Positions 1 through 8,048 of a stretch of DNA of 64,000 nucleotides are shown here, in pieces. The position numbers and the translations under genes are program-made. Positions within the stretch are counted from its first letter, which is position 1. The number at the start of each line of letters is the position of its first letter. The stretch covers positions 5,766,001 to 5,830,000 of the forward strand of contig NZ_MWQN01000001.1 of assembly GCF_002024165.1 (NCBI RefSeq), given 5' to 3'. The notes beneath the pieces were generated by a model. The model was not told the DNA's origin. It made no database searches and saw only the letters and a list, made by a program, of their open reading frames with translations. Source of the DNA: Embleya scabrispora. GTDB taxonomy: Bacteria; Actinomycetota; Actinomycetes; Streptomycetales; Streptomycetaceae.

Positions 1-431
1 ACCGGCGCTCGTACGACGAGGAGGTGCGCGGGGTCGAGCGGTTGCACTTCCTCAACCTGACCCGGGTCGACGAGGTCAAGCGGGCGGGTGACGAGACGCG
101 CGTGTCACTGCTGTCGCTGCTCGACGACGAATCGCCCGAACTGGACGTGGACGCGATCGTGTTCGCCACCGGCTACGAGGCGATGGAACCCAGCCGCCTG
201 CTGGGCGAGTTGGACCGGTACTGCCTGCGCGACGAGGCCGGCCGGCATCGGGTGGACCGGGACTACCGACTGGTCACCTCTCCCGAACTGCGCTGCGGCA
301 TCTATCTCCAGGGCGGTACGGAGCACACCCACGGGCTGACCTCCTCGCTCCTGTCCAATCTCGCCATCCGCAGCGGTGAGATCGCCGAGTCGATCCTCGG
401 CCGCCGGCCGGCGGAGGCCCTGCACGGCTGA
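1..431 (+). CDS. L-ornithine/L-lysine N-monooxygenase, C-terminal part (5' end outside window)
   Basis: This is the 3' end of a flavin-dependent N-hydroxylase gene, and the start lies left of the window. The reading frame is open from base 3. The visible ~142 residues carry the ATGY motif (IVFATGYE, near base 160) that is typical of the SidA/IucD/PvdA family. They end in the conserved tail with TEHTHGLTSSLLSNLAIRSG. Family members use FAD, NADPH and O2 to hydroxylate the side-chain amine of ornithine or lysine for hydroxamate siderophores. The gene therefore suggests a siderophore locus to the left, which cannot be seen here. Ornithine versus lysine specificity cannot be read from this fragment. 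The next gene is convergent, with its stop 18 bases away. Confidence 0.85.
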   Translation, partial: RRSYDEEVRGVERLHFLNLTRVDEVKRAGDETRVSLLSLLDDESPELDVDAIVFATGYEAMEPSRLLGELDRYCLRDEAGRHRVDRDYRLVTSPELRCGIYLQGGTEHTHGLTSSLLSNLAIRSGEIAESILGRRPAEALHG

Positions 432-449
432 CGTCACCGATACGAGCCG

Positions 450-1172
450 CTACTTCCCCGCGGGCAGGCGATCCACCACCTCGCCCGCGGGGGGTGCGAC
501 GGGCACGCACGAGCGTTCGCTGCGGGTGATCCTCGCGTTCTGCGGACGGGTGCCCTCGGAGCGGATGACGACGGGATACGGCTTGCCGTACGCCCGCACG
601 TAGACCGTGCGCGACCGCCGCCGACCCTGCGCGTCCCCCTCCCCGTCGACCCGGGTGAGGGGGATCAGCGTACGGCCGTCGATGGTGACCGGTTCGCCCT
701 TGGTGTAGCCGTCGGCACCGGGTCCGAAGACCACGCCGACCGTGTCCAGGGGATCGGCCGGGTCGTACGCGAGCATCGCGTAACGATCGGCGTACGTCCG
801 CCTGTTCGCGGCGGTGTCGGGCAGGCTCGGACCGGCCCACTCCCAGAACTCGGCGCCGGCTTTGAGATAGGACTTCCCGCCGACCACGATCGCCTCGCCC
901 GGGTGCCCGTTCATCTCGAACGTGCCCCGGTAGTCCCGGCCCTCGCGCACGCACAGATCGAAGTCGACGCGCCTGGTGGAGGTGAGCACCTGGTCGCCGA
1001 CGATGCGGATGTCGTCGGCGCCGCGGAGCAGGCTCGCCGACTCGCGGACCAGGTCCCGTGCGTCCCGGTCGACGTTGGACTCCAGCGCGTCACCGACACC
1101 GGCGCAGCCGGCGAGCGCGGCGCAGCAGAGGACGACCGCCGTGGCGGTCACGGCCATTCGGGATGTGTACAC
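450..1172 (-). CDS. Putative secreted lipoprotein of unknown function
   Basis: The protein is about 240 residues. It starts with a short basic N-terminus, a hydrophobic stretch (TATAVVLCCAALAGC) and a lipobox, LAGC, so it should be exported and anchored to the outer face of the membrane by a lipidated Cys. I chose the GTG at 1172 because GAGG lies six bases upstream; the in-frame ATG at 1157 has no ribosome binding site. The mature part has DADD/IRIVGD-type stretches. It resembles in general style the LppX/LprG-like or LolA-like lipoproteins of actinomycetes, but I do not recognise a defined family. It is followed on the same strand by nothing else and converges on the N-hydroxylase gene. Confidence 0.75.
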   Translation of the reverse strand: MYTSRMAVTATAVVLCCAALAGCAGVGDALESNVDRDARDLVRESASLLRGADDIRIVGDQVLTSTRRVDFDLCVREGRDYRGTFEMNGHPGEAIVVGGKSYLKAGAEFWEWAGPSLPDTAANRRTYADRYAMLAYDPADPLDTVGVVFGPGADGYTKGEPVTIDGRTLIPLTRVDGEGDAQGRRRSRTVYVRAYGKPYPVVIRSEGTRPQNARITRSERSCVPVAPPAGEVVDRLPAGK

Positions 1173-1219
1173 GACGTTCCTCGCCTGCGAGCCCGGGAAA
1201 CCGACGGGGGTACGGCCGG

Positions 1220-2095
1220 TCAGGGTTTGATGCCGACGGCGCCGTAGCCCCAGACGTTCTCGACCTCGTCCAACGGGTGTTCGGGTTCGCCGTCCGGGTT
1301 CCAGTGGGTGCGCAAGCCGGGTTCGACCAGGTCGAACCCGGTGAACATGGTGCGGATCTCGTCGTAGGGGCGCATGGTCATCTCGGCCGAGGCGTTCTTC
1401 CAGCCCTCGGCGCCCTTGCGGCCCTGGTGCGGGTTGGCGTCGAAGGACGCGTGCGAGAGCAGCAGCATGCTTTTGGCGGGCAGCGCGTCGCGGAGCCGGG
1501 CGACGATGTCGTGCGGTTTCTCGTCGTCGCGGATGAAGTGCAGGATCGCGACCAGCATCAGCGCCACAGGCTGATCGAAGTCGATGACCTCCAGCACCTC
1601 CGGCGCGGACAGGATGTCCTCGGGCGCGCGCAGATCGGCCTGGGTGAACGTGGTCCGGCCCGGACCCGCGTCGGTCATCAGCGCCCGCCCGTGCACGAGC
1701 ACGATCGGGTCGTTGTCCACGTAGGCCACCCGGGCGTCGGGGGCGATCTCGTGGGCCACTTCGTGGGTGTTGCCCGAGGTGGGGATCCCGGTGCCGATGT
1801 CCAGGAACTGGCGGATGCCCCGGCGGGCCGCGTAGCGCACGGCGCGGCGCAGGAAGAGCCGATTGAGCCGGAGGGAGACCGCAAGGTCCGGGATCGTCGC
1901 GACGATGGCGTCGGCGGCGGCCCGATCGACCGCGAAATTGTTCTTGCCGCCGAGAAGGTAGTCGTAGATCCGGGCGGTATGCGGAACGGTCGTCACGATC
2001 CGGGTGGGCAGCTTGGTCTCGACCTCGTCGAGTCGCGGCAACCGCCAAGCGTTCTCGGTGCCTTCGCCCGCGTCCCCCGCCGGTATGGATGTCAC
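1220..2095 (-). CDS. DUF574-family SAM-dependent methyltransferase
   Basis: The protein is 291 residues and belongs to the SAM-dependent methyltransferase family Methyltransf_19 (DUF574), which is expanded in Streptomyces and relatives. Diagnostic segments are the N-terminal ARIYDYLLGGKNNFAVDR, the SAM-binding FLDIGTGIPTSGNTHEVA, VAYVDNDPIVLVH, and the late MTMRPYDEIRTMFTGFDLV. The start is GTG at 2095, preceded by GGAGG at a spacing of eight. The substrate is unknown for the family, and many members are orphan genes scattered through streptomycete genomes. The gene is followed by the lipoprotein gene on the same strand, 47 bases downstream, so the two could be co-transcribed. Confidence 0.9.
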   Translation of the reverse strand: MTSIPAGDAGEGTENAWRLPRLDEVETKLPTRIVTTVPHTARIYDYLLGGKNNFAVDRAAADAIVATIPDLAVSLRLNRLFLRRAVRYAARRGIRQFLDIGTGIPTSGNTHEVAHEIAPDARVAYVDNDPIVLVHGRALMTDAGPGRTTFTQADLRAPEDILSAPEVLEVIDFDQPVALMLVAILHFIRDDEKPHDIVARLRDALPAKSMLLLSHASFDANPHQGRKGAEGWKNASAEMTMRPYDEIRTMFTGFDLVEPGLRTHWNPDGEPEHPLDEVENVWGYGAVGIKP

Positions 2096-2203
2096 GCCGC
2101 CTGCCTCCGCACCACGGATTCCGTACGTGCGCCGAGCGTACCGGGGACGTTCGCGGTTCGGGGCGGCGGGCAACCGCTGTCGAGGAATCGGGACATGCCC
2201 GAG

Positions 2204-2285
2204 GCCGGTCGGCAACCGACCGGCGTGCCCGTGGGCACGACCGGTGCCGGCGGTCGGCCCCCGTGGCGCGGACCGCCGGCACCGG
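2204..2285 (-). terminator. Cluster of hairpins downstream of the CDGSH-globin gene
   Basis: Three inverted repeats follow one another. The strongest is a perfect 15-bp stem (2241-2255 with 2271-2285, 15-base loop) that starts only seven bases beyond the stop codon of the CDGSH-globin gene. The second is a 6-bp stem (2225-2238). The third is a 9-bp stem with a CAA loop (2204-2224). No U-tract is visible, which is common for actinomycete terminators. They separate the CDGSH-globin gene from the methyltransferase gene that follows on the same strand. Confidence 0.7.
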
Positions 2286-2291
2286 CGCGGG

Positions 2292-4085
2292 CTACGCCGG
2301 GGCGCCCTCGTCGACCCAGCGGGCGAAGACGTCCACCCGGTCGGCGGGCCAGGCGCCGTCGCAGGGCATGCTGCCCTGGCGCAGCCGGGCCAGGATCGCC
2401 CGCGCGTGCGCGCTGACGTCGTCGTGCGACCACAGGTCGAACATGAAGCTCATCGACTTGCGGTCCATCTCCCGGAACAGCGGCCTGATGTGCTCGGCGA
2501 AGCCGATCGGTTGGTCCTCGGTCGGCAGCGGCGTCTCGCGCGTCTCCTCGGTCGCGGCGGGGGCCAGTGCGGAGACCCGGGCGCCGGGGGTGGCGCCGCA
2601 GACCCACCACCAGCGGGGTACGGGCATGTGGGCCGGCGGCCGGGCACCGGGCTGGGAGTTCTCCACCGCGATGCGCGAGCCCCACTCGACATAGGCGACG
2701 AACGCGGCGCGGAACTCGGCGTCGGTGGGCAGGCCCGCGTCGTCGGCGGCCCGGCCGATCAACTGCGTCCAGCGGGTACGCCATTCCTCGGTCAGGGCCT
2801 TGCCGGCGTGCTCGCTCACCATGTGGTCGTAGCCGCCGTACTGCTCGGTGTACAGCTTGGGGCCGCCGAAGGTCTCGACCAGCCAGGCCGCCACCCGCTC
2901 GGGGTGGTCGGGGGCCATCCGGGCGAACAGCGGGCCGAGCAGCGGGTCTTGCGGGACGTACTTGTCGTAGAAGATGTGCGTCATGCGGGTCAGCGCGGGC
3001 AGTCCGCCGGCCCATTCGTAGAGCGTGGGCTCCTCGGAGCGCGGCGGGTCGGCGAAGTTCACGTACCAGTGCATGCCGCTGCAGAACGGCTTGTTCTGCG
3101 AATGGCCGCACCGGCACAGGCTGTAGTGCTCGGTCGGGGCGCCGGGACCGCGCGGCTCGGGCTCGCCGTCGGCGCCGACCAGGGGGATCGAGCCGGTCAC
3201 CCGGTACGGGCCGTCCTGGGAGACCTCGATCGCGGGGTCGCGCGGCTGCGGCGGCGGGGACCGGCCGTCGATCAGGTAGTCGAGCGCGCCGGACGGGCAG
3301 GCCCGCACGGTGCGCACGATCTCGTCCATGCGGTCGCCGGAGGGCGCCACGAACGGCTCCTCCTTCTGCCGGAAGACCGTGGAGAGTCGATCGGTACACA
3401 GGCCCGAGTGCGCGCAGATGCCGCGGTTGTCGGTGACCGCGACGGGAGCGCCGGGGTACGTGCGCCGCTCGTCGGGCACCCGGCCGGGGTCCTTGGCGCC
3501 GGTGAACCCGTTTTGGGCGTGGCTGCCGTCGCACAGCGGTTTGGTGGTCGACTCGCCGCACCGGCACAGCGCGGTCTGCGGCAGCACCGGGATCGGCTCA
3601 CCGAGCCGGTCGGTGACGCGCGGGGCGTTGGTGACCAGGTACGGCCCGTTCGGCGCGATGCGGATCCGGGTCGGCAGACCGGCCTGGAGCGCGGCGAACT
3701 CCGCGACCAGCGCGGCCCGGTCGTCCTCGTCGGTGAAGAGCCAGGCCAGGTGTTGCAGCGCGGCGGCGGCCTCCTGGACGCCGAGCGGCGGCGCGGGGTC
3801 GACCTCGGCGCGCAGCCGGGTGACGTCCGCGGCGAGGGTGCGCACGAGGCCGGCCGGATCCGCGTCGGCGGCCGTCGGCTCGACCGGCTCCGGCTCGACG
3901 GCGCTCCCGCCGACCTCGGCCAGTGCCTCGGCGAGCGGTCGGATCACCGTGTCCCGCAGCGGCTCGCCCGCGTCGGCGTCGGTCATCCGACGGGTGAGCC
4001 CGTGGTCGAGGGCGTGCGCCCGGGTCAGCAGCGACCGCAGGCGGCTCGGGATCGACGCGCCGGTCACGGGGTTCCGCCGGTGCAT
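2292..4085 (-). CDS. Multidomain redox protein: CDGSH - 4Fe-4S-type - CDGSH - truncated globin
   Basis: The product is about 597 residues. Residues 1-135 are helical and unrecognised. Two CDGSH-type [2Fe-2S] motifs follow: C174, C176, C185, H189 (CRCGESTTKPLCDGSH) and C324, C326, C335, H339 (CRCGHSQNKPFCSGMH). Between them is a Fer4_19/DUF1271-like segment with C224, C230 and C263. Residues 365-480 look like a truncated haemoglobin (FYDKYVPQDPLLGPLF), with H426 as the likely proximal haem ligand. Residues 525-597 form a separate module ending GSMPCDGAWP. The order suggests electron transfer from Fe-S clusters to a haem that binds O2 or NO; that function is inference. The start is uncertain: ATG 4085 has no clear ribosome binding site. 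The divergent TetR gene and its operator lie 81-98 bases upstream. Confidence 0.8.
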   Translation of the reverse strand: MHRRNPVTGASIPSRLRSLLTRAHALDHGLTRRMTDADAGEPLRDTVIRPLAEALAEVGGSAVEPEPVEPTAADADPAGLVRTLAADVTRLRAEVDPAPPLGVQEAAAALQHLAWLFTDEDDRAALVAEFAALQAGLPTRIRIAPNGPYLVTNAPRVTDRLGEPIPVLPQTALCRCGESTTKPLCDGSHAQNGFTGAKDPGRVPDERRTYPGAPVAVTDNRGICAHSGLCTDRLSTVFRQKEEPFVAPSGDRMDEIVRTVRACPSGALDYLIDGRSPPPQPRDPAIEVSQDGPYRVTGSIPLVGADGEPEPRGPGAPTEHYSLCRCGHSQNKPFCSGMHWYVNFADPPRSEEPTLYEWAGGLPALTRMTHIFYDKYVPQDPLLGPLFARMAPDHPERVAAWLVETFGGPKLYTEQYGGYDHMVSEHAGKALTEEWRTRWTQLIGRAADDAGLPTDAEFRAAFVAYVEWGSRIAVENSQPGARPPAHMPVPRWWWVCGATPGARVSALAPAATEETRETPLPTEDQPIGFAEHIRPLFREMDRKSMSFMFDLWSHDDVSAHARAILARLRQGSMPCDGAWPADRVDVFARWVDEGAPA

Positions 4086-4165
4086 CGGCCCGACGGGATG
4101 ATGGGACGGTTGAACACGATGATCACGCTCGCTACCCCTGTTTCTCGGTGCGTTGGCGATCAATA

Positions 4166-4183
4166 CAATACAGGAGTGTATTG
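4166..4183. promoter_or_regulatory. Perfect 7-bp inverted repeat, likely TetR operator
   Basis: CAATACA-GGAG-TGTATTG is a perfect inverted repeat whose four-base spacer is part of the AGGAG ribosome binding site of the tetR gene. A -10-like TACAAT (4164-4169) overlaps its left edge. A bound dimer would block both transcription and translation start of tetR. It also lies 81 bases in front of the divergent CDGSH-globin gene. An extra CAATA copy sits directly upstream at 4161. Confidence 0.7.
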
Positions 4184-4185
4184 AA

Positions 4186-4794
4186 ATGGAAAGTGCCAGC
4201 CGCGGTGCCGGTCGGGCGCGGGACGGCGCGATCGACGCCCGCATCCTGGCCGTCGCGGGACAACATCTGGCCCGGGACGGATACGCCGCGATGTCGCTCG
4301 CGGCGGTCGCCCAGGAGGCCGGCACGACCCGTCAGGCGCTGTATCGACGCTGGCCCGGCAAGGCCGAGTTGGCCGCGGCGGTGGTGACCGCGCTCGCCGA
4401 GGAGGAGCACGACGTCCGCGCCGCCGACCCGTTCGGCACGCTGGTGGCCGAACTCGCCGACTTCCAGCGCGGCGTCGGCAAACCCGGCCGGATGTCCCTG
4501 GTCGGCACGATGCTCCAGGACACGACCGACCCCGAGCTGCGGGCGCGCTACCGCTCCCGGGTGATCGCCCCCCGTCGTGCGCGCCTGCTGGACGCGCTGG
4601 AATCGGCCCGCCGCCAGGGCCAACTCGCGCCCGACGCCGACTTGGAGGTCGCCCTCACGATGTGCACCGGCTCCTGGTACGGCCGCGAACTGGCCGGTGC
4701 GCCGGTTCCGACGAACTGGCCGTATCGCACCGCGGCGTTGGTCTGGCGCTCCCTCGGCGGCACGGTCCCGACGGCGGACCCCGACGCCACGTAG
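4186..4794 (+). CDS. TetR-family transcriptional regulator
   Basis: The protein is 202 residues. The N-terminal helix-turn-helix (residues about 20-60) carries SLAAVAQEAGTTRQALYRRW, a standard TetR recognition helix. The C-terminal ligand domain has the TetR_C-like stretch FGTLVAELADFQRGVGKPGR. I chose ATG 4186, which is preceded by CAGGAG nine bases upstream; an upstream in-frame ATG at 4153 would translate through the operator and has no ribosome binding site. The operator overlapping its own start implies autoregulation. The divergent CDGSH-globin gene is the natural second target. The inducing ligand is unknown. Confidence 0.9.
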   Translation: MESASRGAGRARDGAIDARILAVAGQHLARDGYAAMSLAAVAQEAGTTRQALYRRWPGKAELAAAVVTALAEEEHDVRAADPFGTLVAELADFQRGVGKPGRMSLVGTMLQDTTDPELRARYRSRVIAPRRARLLDALESARRQGQLAPDADLEVALTMCTGSWYGRELAGAPVPTNWPYRTAALVWRSLGGTVPTADPDAT

Positions 4795-4883
4795 CGGTGG
4801 GCCCCGCTCATGTCGATCTCGGGAGTCGCGGTCACCGACCGAGCGTGCCGGGCGCGCGCACCTTCGGGCAAGCCGATTCGCGC

Positions 4884-4898
4884 GGCCCGGACCGGGCC
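4884..4898. terminator. Short GC hairpin between convergent genes
   Basis: GGCCCGG-A-CCGGGCC lies between the tetR stop (4794) and the marR stop (4913). The stem is at most six pairs with a three-base loop, so this is a weak candidate for a bidirectional terminator. Confidence 0.3.
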
Positions 4899-4912
4899 CG
4901 CCGCCGGCGCGG

Positions 4913-5347
4913 TCAGGCGTGCGGGGCCTCCATCGCCGGGCGCAGTCGGCCCAGCAGCCCGTACAGCGCGGCGCGCTCGTCGGGGGTGAGTGCGTCGAGC
5001 GCGGCGCGCGTGGTGTGCATCTCGGCCCGGATCCGGTGGATCGTGTCGTGCCCCTCCTCGGTGGCCACCACGTTCTTGACCCGCCGGTCGGCGGGGTCGG
5101 CCTCGCGGCGGACCAGGCCGCGCGATTCGAGCCGATCCACGATGCCGGTGACGTTGGAGGCGTCGCACACCAGCCGATCGGCCAGTCCGCGCATCGGCAG
5201 CGGGCGGCGCAACAGGGACAGCGTCTTGGCCTGCACGGAGGTCAGCCCGTGCCGGCTGACCACGGCGGCGAAGTCGTGGAAGTACGCGGTACCCACGGCG
5301 GCCATGGCGTCCATGATCTCGGCGGTGCTCGGCTCGGGACTGCTCAT
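4913..5347 (-). CDS. MarR-family transcriptional regulator
   Basis: The protein is 144 residues and has the winged-helix layout of MarR. The recognition helix region reads LADRLVCDASNVTGIVDRLE and the wing region is RREADPADRRVKNVVATEEG. It starts at ATG 5347 with a weak GGGG upstream. It is divergent from an MFS exporter gene. Two nearly identical 22-bp boxes lie in the 147-base gap, one over its own promoter, so it very likely represses itself and the exporter and is released by a small molecule. The ligand is unknown. Confidence 0.92.
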   Translation of the reverse strand: MSSPEPSTAEIMDAMAAVGTAYFHDFAAVVSRHGLTSVQAKTLSLLRRPLPMRGLADRLVCDASNVTGIVDRLESRGLVRREADPADRRVKNVVATEEGHDTIHRIRAEMHTTRAALDALTPDERAALYGLLGRLRPAMEAPHA

Positions 5348-5353
5348 GACCCC

Positions 5354-5383
5354 AAGGTAGTGCAAAAAGGTTGAGGACTTCAA
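5354..5383 (-). promoter_or_regulatory. Putative marR promoter
   Basis: On the minus strand TTGAAG (5383-5378) and TACCTT (5359-5354) are 18 bases apart, a fair match to a vegetative promoter. The -35 hexamer lies inside the first MarR box (5369-5390). Confidence 0.45.
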
Positions 5384-5390
5384 CCATTGA
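5369..5390. promoter_or_regulatory. MarR-type box 1
   Basis: The box holds GGTTGA-GGACT-TCAACC, a perfect 6-bp inverted repeat, followed by ATTGA. It covers the marR -35 region and ends just upstream of the mfs -35 hexamer. It is 19/22 identical to box 2 and in the same orientation. Confidence 0.7.
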
Positions 5391-5392
5391 AC

Positions 5393-5422
5393 TTGACGGA
5401 GCAATTTCCCGGTGTCTACGGT
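5393..5422 (+). promoter_or_regulatory. Putative promoter of the MFS-reductase operon
   Basis: TTGACG (5393-5398) and TACGGT (5417-5422) are 18 bases apart. Transcription would start near 5429. The promoter is bracketed by the two MarR boxes: box 1 ends three bases upstream, and box 2 begins just downstream of the expected start site. Confidence 0.45.
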
Positions 5423-5437
5423 CGATCCCGTCCCATT

Positions 5438-5459
5438 GCTTGAAGACTTCAACCATCGA
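5438..5459. promoter_or_regulatory. MarR-type box 2
   Basis: The core TTGAA-GAC-TTCAA is a perfect inverted repeat within GCTTGAAGACTTCAACCATC. It repeats box 1 in direct orientation, 69 bases centre to centre. It sits in the 5' untranslated region of the exporter gene. Confidence 0.7.
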
Positions 5460-5494
5460 GGCCGACAAGCTTCTCGCTCGTAGAAAGAACACCC

Positions 5495-6970
5495 GTGACC
5501 CCCACCCCGCCCGACACGCGACGATCCGGTGGACCGCTGATCCTCGCCCTCGGCCTGGCCGCCATGGTCGTCGCGATGGCGCAGACCCAGGTCATCCCGA
5601 TCCTGGGGCTGCTCCAGCGGGAACTGGACACCACGCCCGCCGGAGTCGGCTGGGTGACCACCGCGACGCTGCTGTCGGCGGCGGTGTTCACGCCGCTGCT
5701 CGGCCGGTTCGGCGACCAGCACGGCAAGCGGCCGACCCTGATCGGCGTACTGGTCGTGATGATCGCGGGCTCGGTGCTCGCGGCCGTGACGTCCTCGCTG
5801 CCGCTGCTGATCGTCGGCCGGGTGCTCCAGGGCGCGGCGACCGCGATCTTCCCGCTCGCGTTGTCGATCATCCGCGAGGAGGTGCCCGTCGAGAAGCTGC
5901 CCGGCGCGATGGCGCTGATCAGCGGCACCCTCGCGTTCGGCAGCGGCCTGTCCCTGGTGGCCACCGGGCTGCTCACGCGCGGCGACGACCCGAACTACCA
6001 CCTGGTGTTCTGGTTCTCCGGGATCCTGTCCGTCGTGGCCCTGGTCGCGGTGCTGATCCGGGTGCCGGCGAGCCGGGTCAAGGCCGGCGGCCGGATCGAC
6101 CTGCTCGGCGCGGCCACCCTCGGCCTGTTCCTGGTCCTGCTGCTCCTGGGCATCTCGCAGGGCCACGAGTGGGGCTGGGCGTCCGGCCGGACCATCGGCT
6201 CCTTCGTCGGCGCGGTGGTGATGGCCTTCGTCTGGGTCCGGGTGGAGCGCCGGGTCGCCGATCCGCTGGTGGACCTGCGAATGTTCGTGCACCGCCCCGT
6301 CCTGCTGACCAACGTGGCCGGTCTGTTCGTCGGCTTCGCCGCGTTCAGCCAGTTCATCGGCATCTCCTACCTGGTCCAGATGCCCGAGCGGGTGGCCGGA
6401 TACGGCTTCGGCGCCTCGGTGTTGCGGGCCTCGGTGGAGTATCTGCTCCCGGGCGCGCTGATCTCGCTGCTCGCGGCGCCGCTGGGCGGTCTGCTCGTGG
6501 GCCGGATCGGTGCCCGGGCCACGCTCGCGATCGGCGCGGGCGTCGGGGTGGCCGGCTTCGCCTGGCTCGCCTTCGGACACGGCGCGTCGGCGTCGGTGAT
6601 CCTCGCGGGCATGCTCACCGGTATCGCCATCTCGTTCGGCTACGCGGCGATGCCCGCACTGATCGTGGCCGGCGTACCGCACCATCAGACCGGCATCGCG
6701 AACGGGATCAACTCCATCTCGCGCAGCGTCGGCAGCTCGATCGCCAGCGCGGTGATCACCTCGCTGCTCGCGTCCAAGTCGGTCGAGGGCCTGCCCCCCG
6801 GTCTCCCGCCGATCCCGGCGGAGGGCCGATTCACGCTCAGCTTCGTGATCGCCGGCGCGATGTTGGTCCTGGTCGTCGCGGTGGCGTTGCTCGGCCTGCA
6901 GCGGGTACCCGCCAGGGCCGAACCCGTCGCCGTGTCCCAGCCGCGGGTCCAGGAGTCCGCGGACGTCTGA
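5495..6970 (+). CDS. MFS multidrug-type exporter
   Basis: The protein is 491 residues with about 14 hydrophobic segments, which fits the drug:H+ antiporter-2 (EmrB/QacA) branch of the major facilitator superfamily. Visible landmarks are the loop FGDQHGKRPTLIG after the second segment, the motif-C-like LAFGSGLSLVATG, and GIANGINSISRSVGSSIASA in the C-terminal half. It starts with GTG 5495 behind a weak AGAAAG. It should pump a small molecule out of the cell using the proton gradient. It is divergent from marR and lies 58 bases upstream of an NADP-dependent reductase gene, probably in one operon. The substrate is not evident. Confidence 0.9.
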   Translation: MTPTPPDTRRSGGPLILALGLAAMVVAMAQTQVIPILGLLQRELDTTPAGVGWVTTATLLSAAVFTPLLGRFGDQHGKRPTLIGVLVVMIAGSVLAAVTSSLPLLIVGRVLQGAATAIFPLALSIIREEVPVEKLPGAMALISGTLAFGSGLSLVATGLLTRGDDPNYHLVFWFSGILSVVALVAVLIRVPASRVKAGGRIDLLGAATLGLFLVLLLLGISQGHEWGWASGRTIGSFVGAVVMAFVWVRVERRVADPLVDLRMFVHRPVLLTNVAGLFVGFAAFSQFIGISYLVQMPERVAGYGFGASVLRASVEYLLPGALISLLAAPLGGLLVGRIGARATLAIGAGVGVAGFAWLAFGHGASASVILAGMLTGIAISFGYAAMPALIVAGVPHHQTGIANGINSISRSVGSSIASAVITSLLASKSVEGLPPGLPPIPAEGRFTLSFVIAGAMLVLVVAVALLGLQRVPARAEPVAVSQPRVQESADV

Positions 6971-7028
6971 TCGACCGCGCCCGTCCCCTCCGTCCAGTCC
7001 GTTCCGCACGTCAGAGAGGCCACCCGAG

Positions 7029-8048
7029 ATGACCCCCACCACCAGCCGCGAATGGCACATCCTGGCCCGCCCGAAGGGCTGGCCGAAGGAGGAGGACTTC
7101 GCGCTGCGCGAGGTCGAGATCCCGGAGCTCGCGGACGGACAGATCCTGGTCCGCAACCTGTTCCTGTCCGTCGACCCGGCCATGCGCGGCCGGATGAACG
7201 ACGTCGAGTCGTACACCCCGCCCTTCGCGCTGAACGAGCCCATGCACGGCGGCGCGGTGGGCCGGGTCGTCGCGTCCCGGTCGGACGCCTTCGCGGTCGG
7301 GGACAACGTGCAGCACTGGCTCGGGTGGCGCGAGTACTCGGTGGTCGAGGGCCGCGGGGCCGGGGCGGTCAAGGTCGACGCCGACCTCGCCCCGCTGTCC
7401 GCCTACCTCGGCGTGCTGGGCATGCCCGGCCTGACCGCCTGGGCGGGCCTGCTCGACATCGCCTCCTTCCGCGAGGGCGACGCGGTGTTCGTCTCCGGCG
7501 CGGCCGGCGCGGTGGGCAGCCAGGTCGGCCAGATCGCCCGGCTCAAGGGCGCGTCGCGGGTGATCGGCAGCGCGGGCTCGGCGGACAAGGTCGCCCTGCT
7601 CGTGGACGAGTACGGCTTCGACGCGGCGTTCAACTACAAGGACGGGCCGGTCGCCGAGCAGTTGGCGAAGGCCGCGCCCGAGGGCATCGACGTCTACTTC
7701 GACAACGTCGGGGGCGAGCACCTCGAGGCCGCGATCGGCGCGCTGCACACGCACGGCCGGGTGGCGATGTGCGGCGCGATCGCGCAGTACAACGCCACCG
7801 AGCCGACGCCCGCCCCGCGCAACCTCGCGCTGTCGATCGGCAAGCGGCTGCGGTTGCAGGGATTCATCGTGATCGACTCCTTCGGCCGGCGCGACGAGTT
7901 CCTGACCGAGGTCGGCGGCTGGTTGCGCACTGGCGAACTCAAGTATCGCGAGACGGTGGTCGAGGGGATCGAGAACAACCTGTCCGCGCTGCTCGGCATG
8001 CTGCGCGGCGAGAACACCGGGAAGATGGTCGTCGCACTGCCGGAGTGA
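7029..8048 (+). CDS. NADP-dependent oxidoreductase, MDR superfamily (double-bond reductase type)
   Basis: The protein is 339 residues and belongs to the medium-chain dehydrogenase/reductase branch with leukotriene B4 dehydrogenases and CurA-like enone reductases. It lacks zinc ligands. The nucleotide-binding signature is VFVSGAAGAVGSQVGQIARL at residues about 155-174, and FDNVGGEHLEAAI is the typical following motif. It probably reduces the C=C bond of an alpha,beta-unsaturated carbonyl compound with NADPH in the cytoplasm. ATG 7029 has AGAGAGG upstream. Its position behind the MFS exporter under MarR control suggests detoxification of a reactive electrophile. A strong terminator follows. Confidence 0.9.
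   Translation: MTPTTSREWHILARPKGWPKEEDFALREVEIPELADGQILVRNLFLSVDPAMRGRMNDVESYTPPFALNEPMHGGAVGRVVASRSDAFAVGDNVQHWLGWREYSVVEGRGAGAVKVDADLAPLSAYLGVLGMPGLTAWAGLLDIASFREGDAVFVSGAAGAVGSQVGQIARLKGASRVIGSAGSADKVALLVDEYGFDAAFNYKDGPVAEQLAKAAPEGIDVYFDNVGGEHLEAAIGALHTHGRVAMCGAIAQYNATEPTPAPRNLALSIGKRLRLQGFIVIDSFGRRDEFLTEVGGWLRTGELKYRETVVEGIENNLSALLGMLRGENTGKMVVALPE

Noticed and set aside
4153-4185. ATG 4153 as the start of the first tetR gene
   Set aside because: It lacks a ribosome binding site, and translation would run through the operator and the AGGAG that fits ATG 4186.
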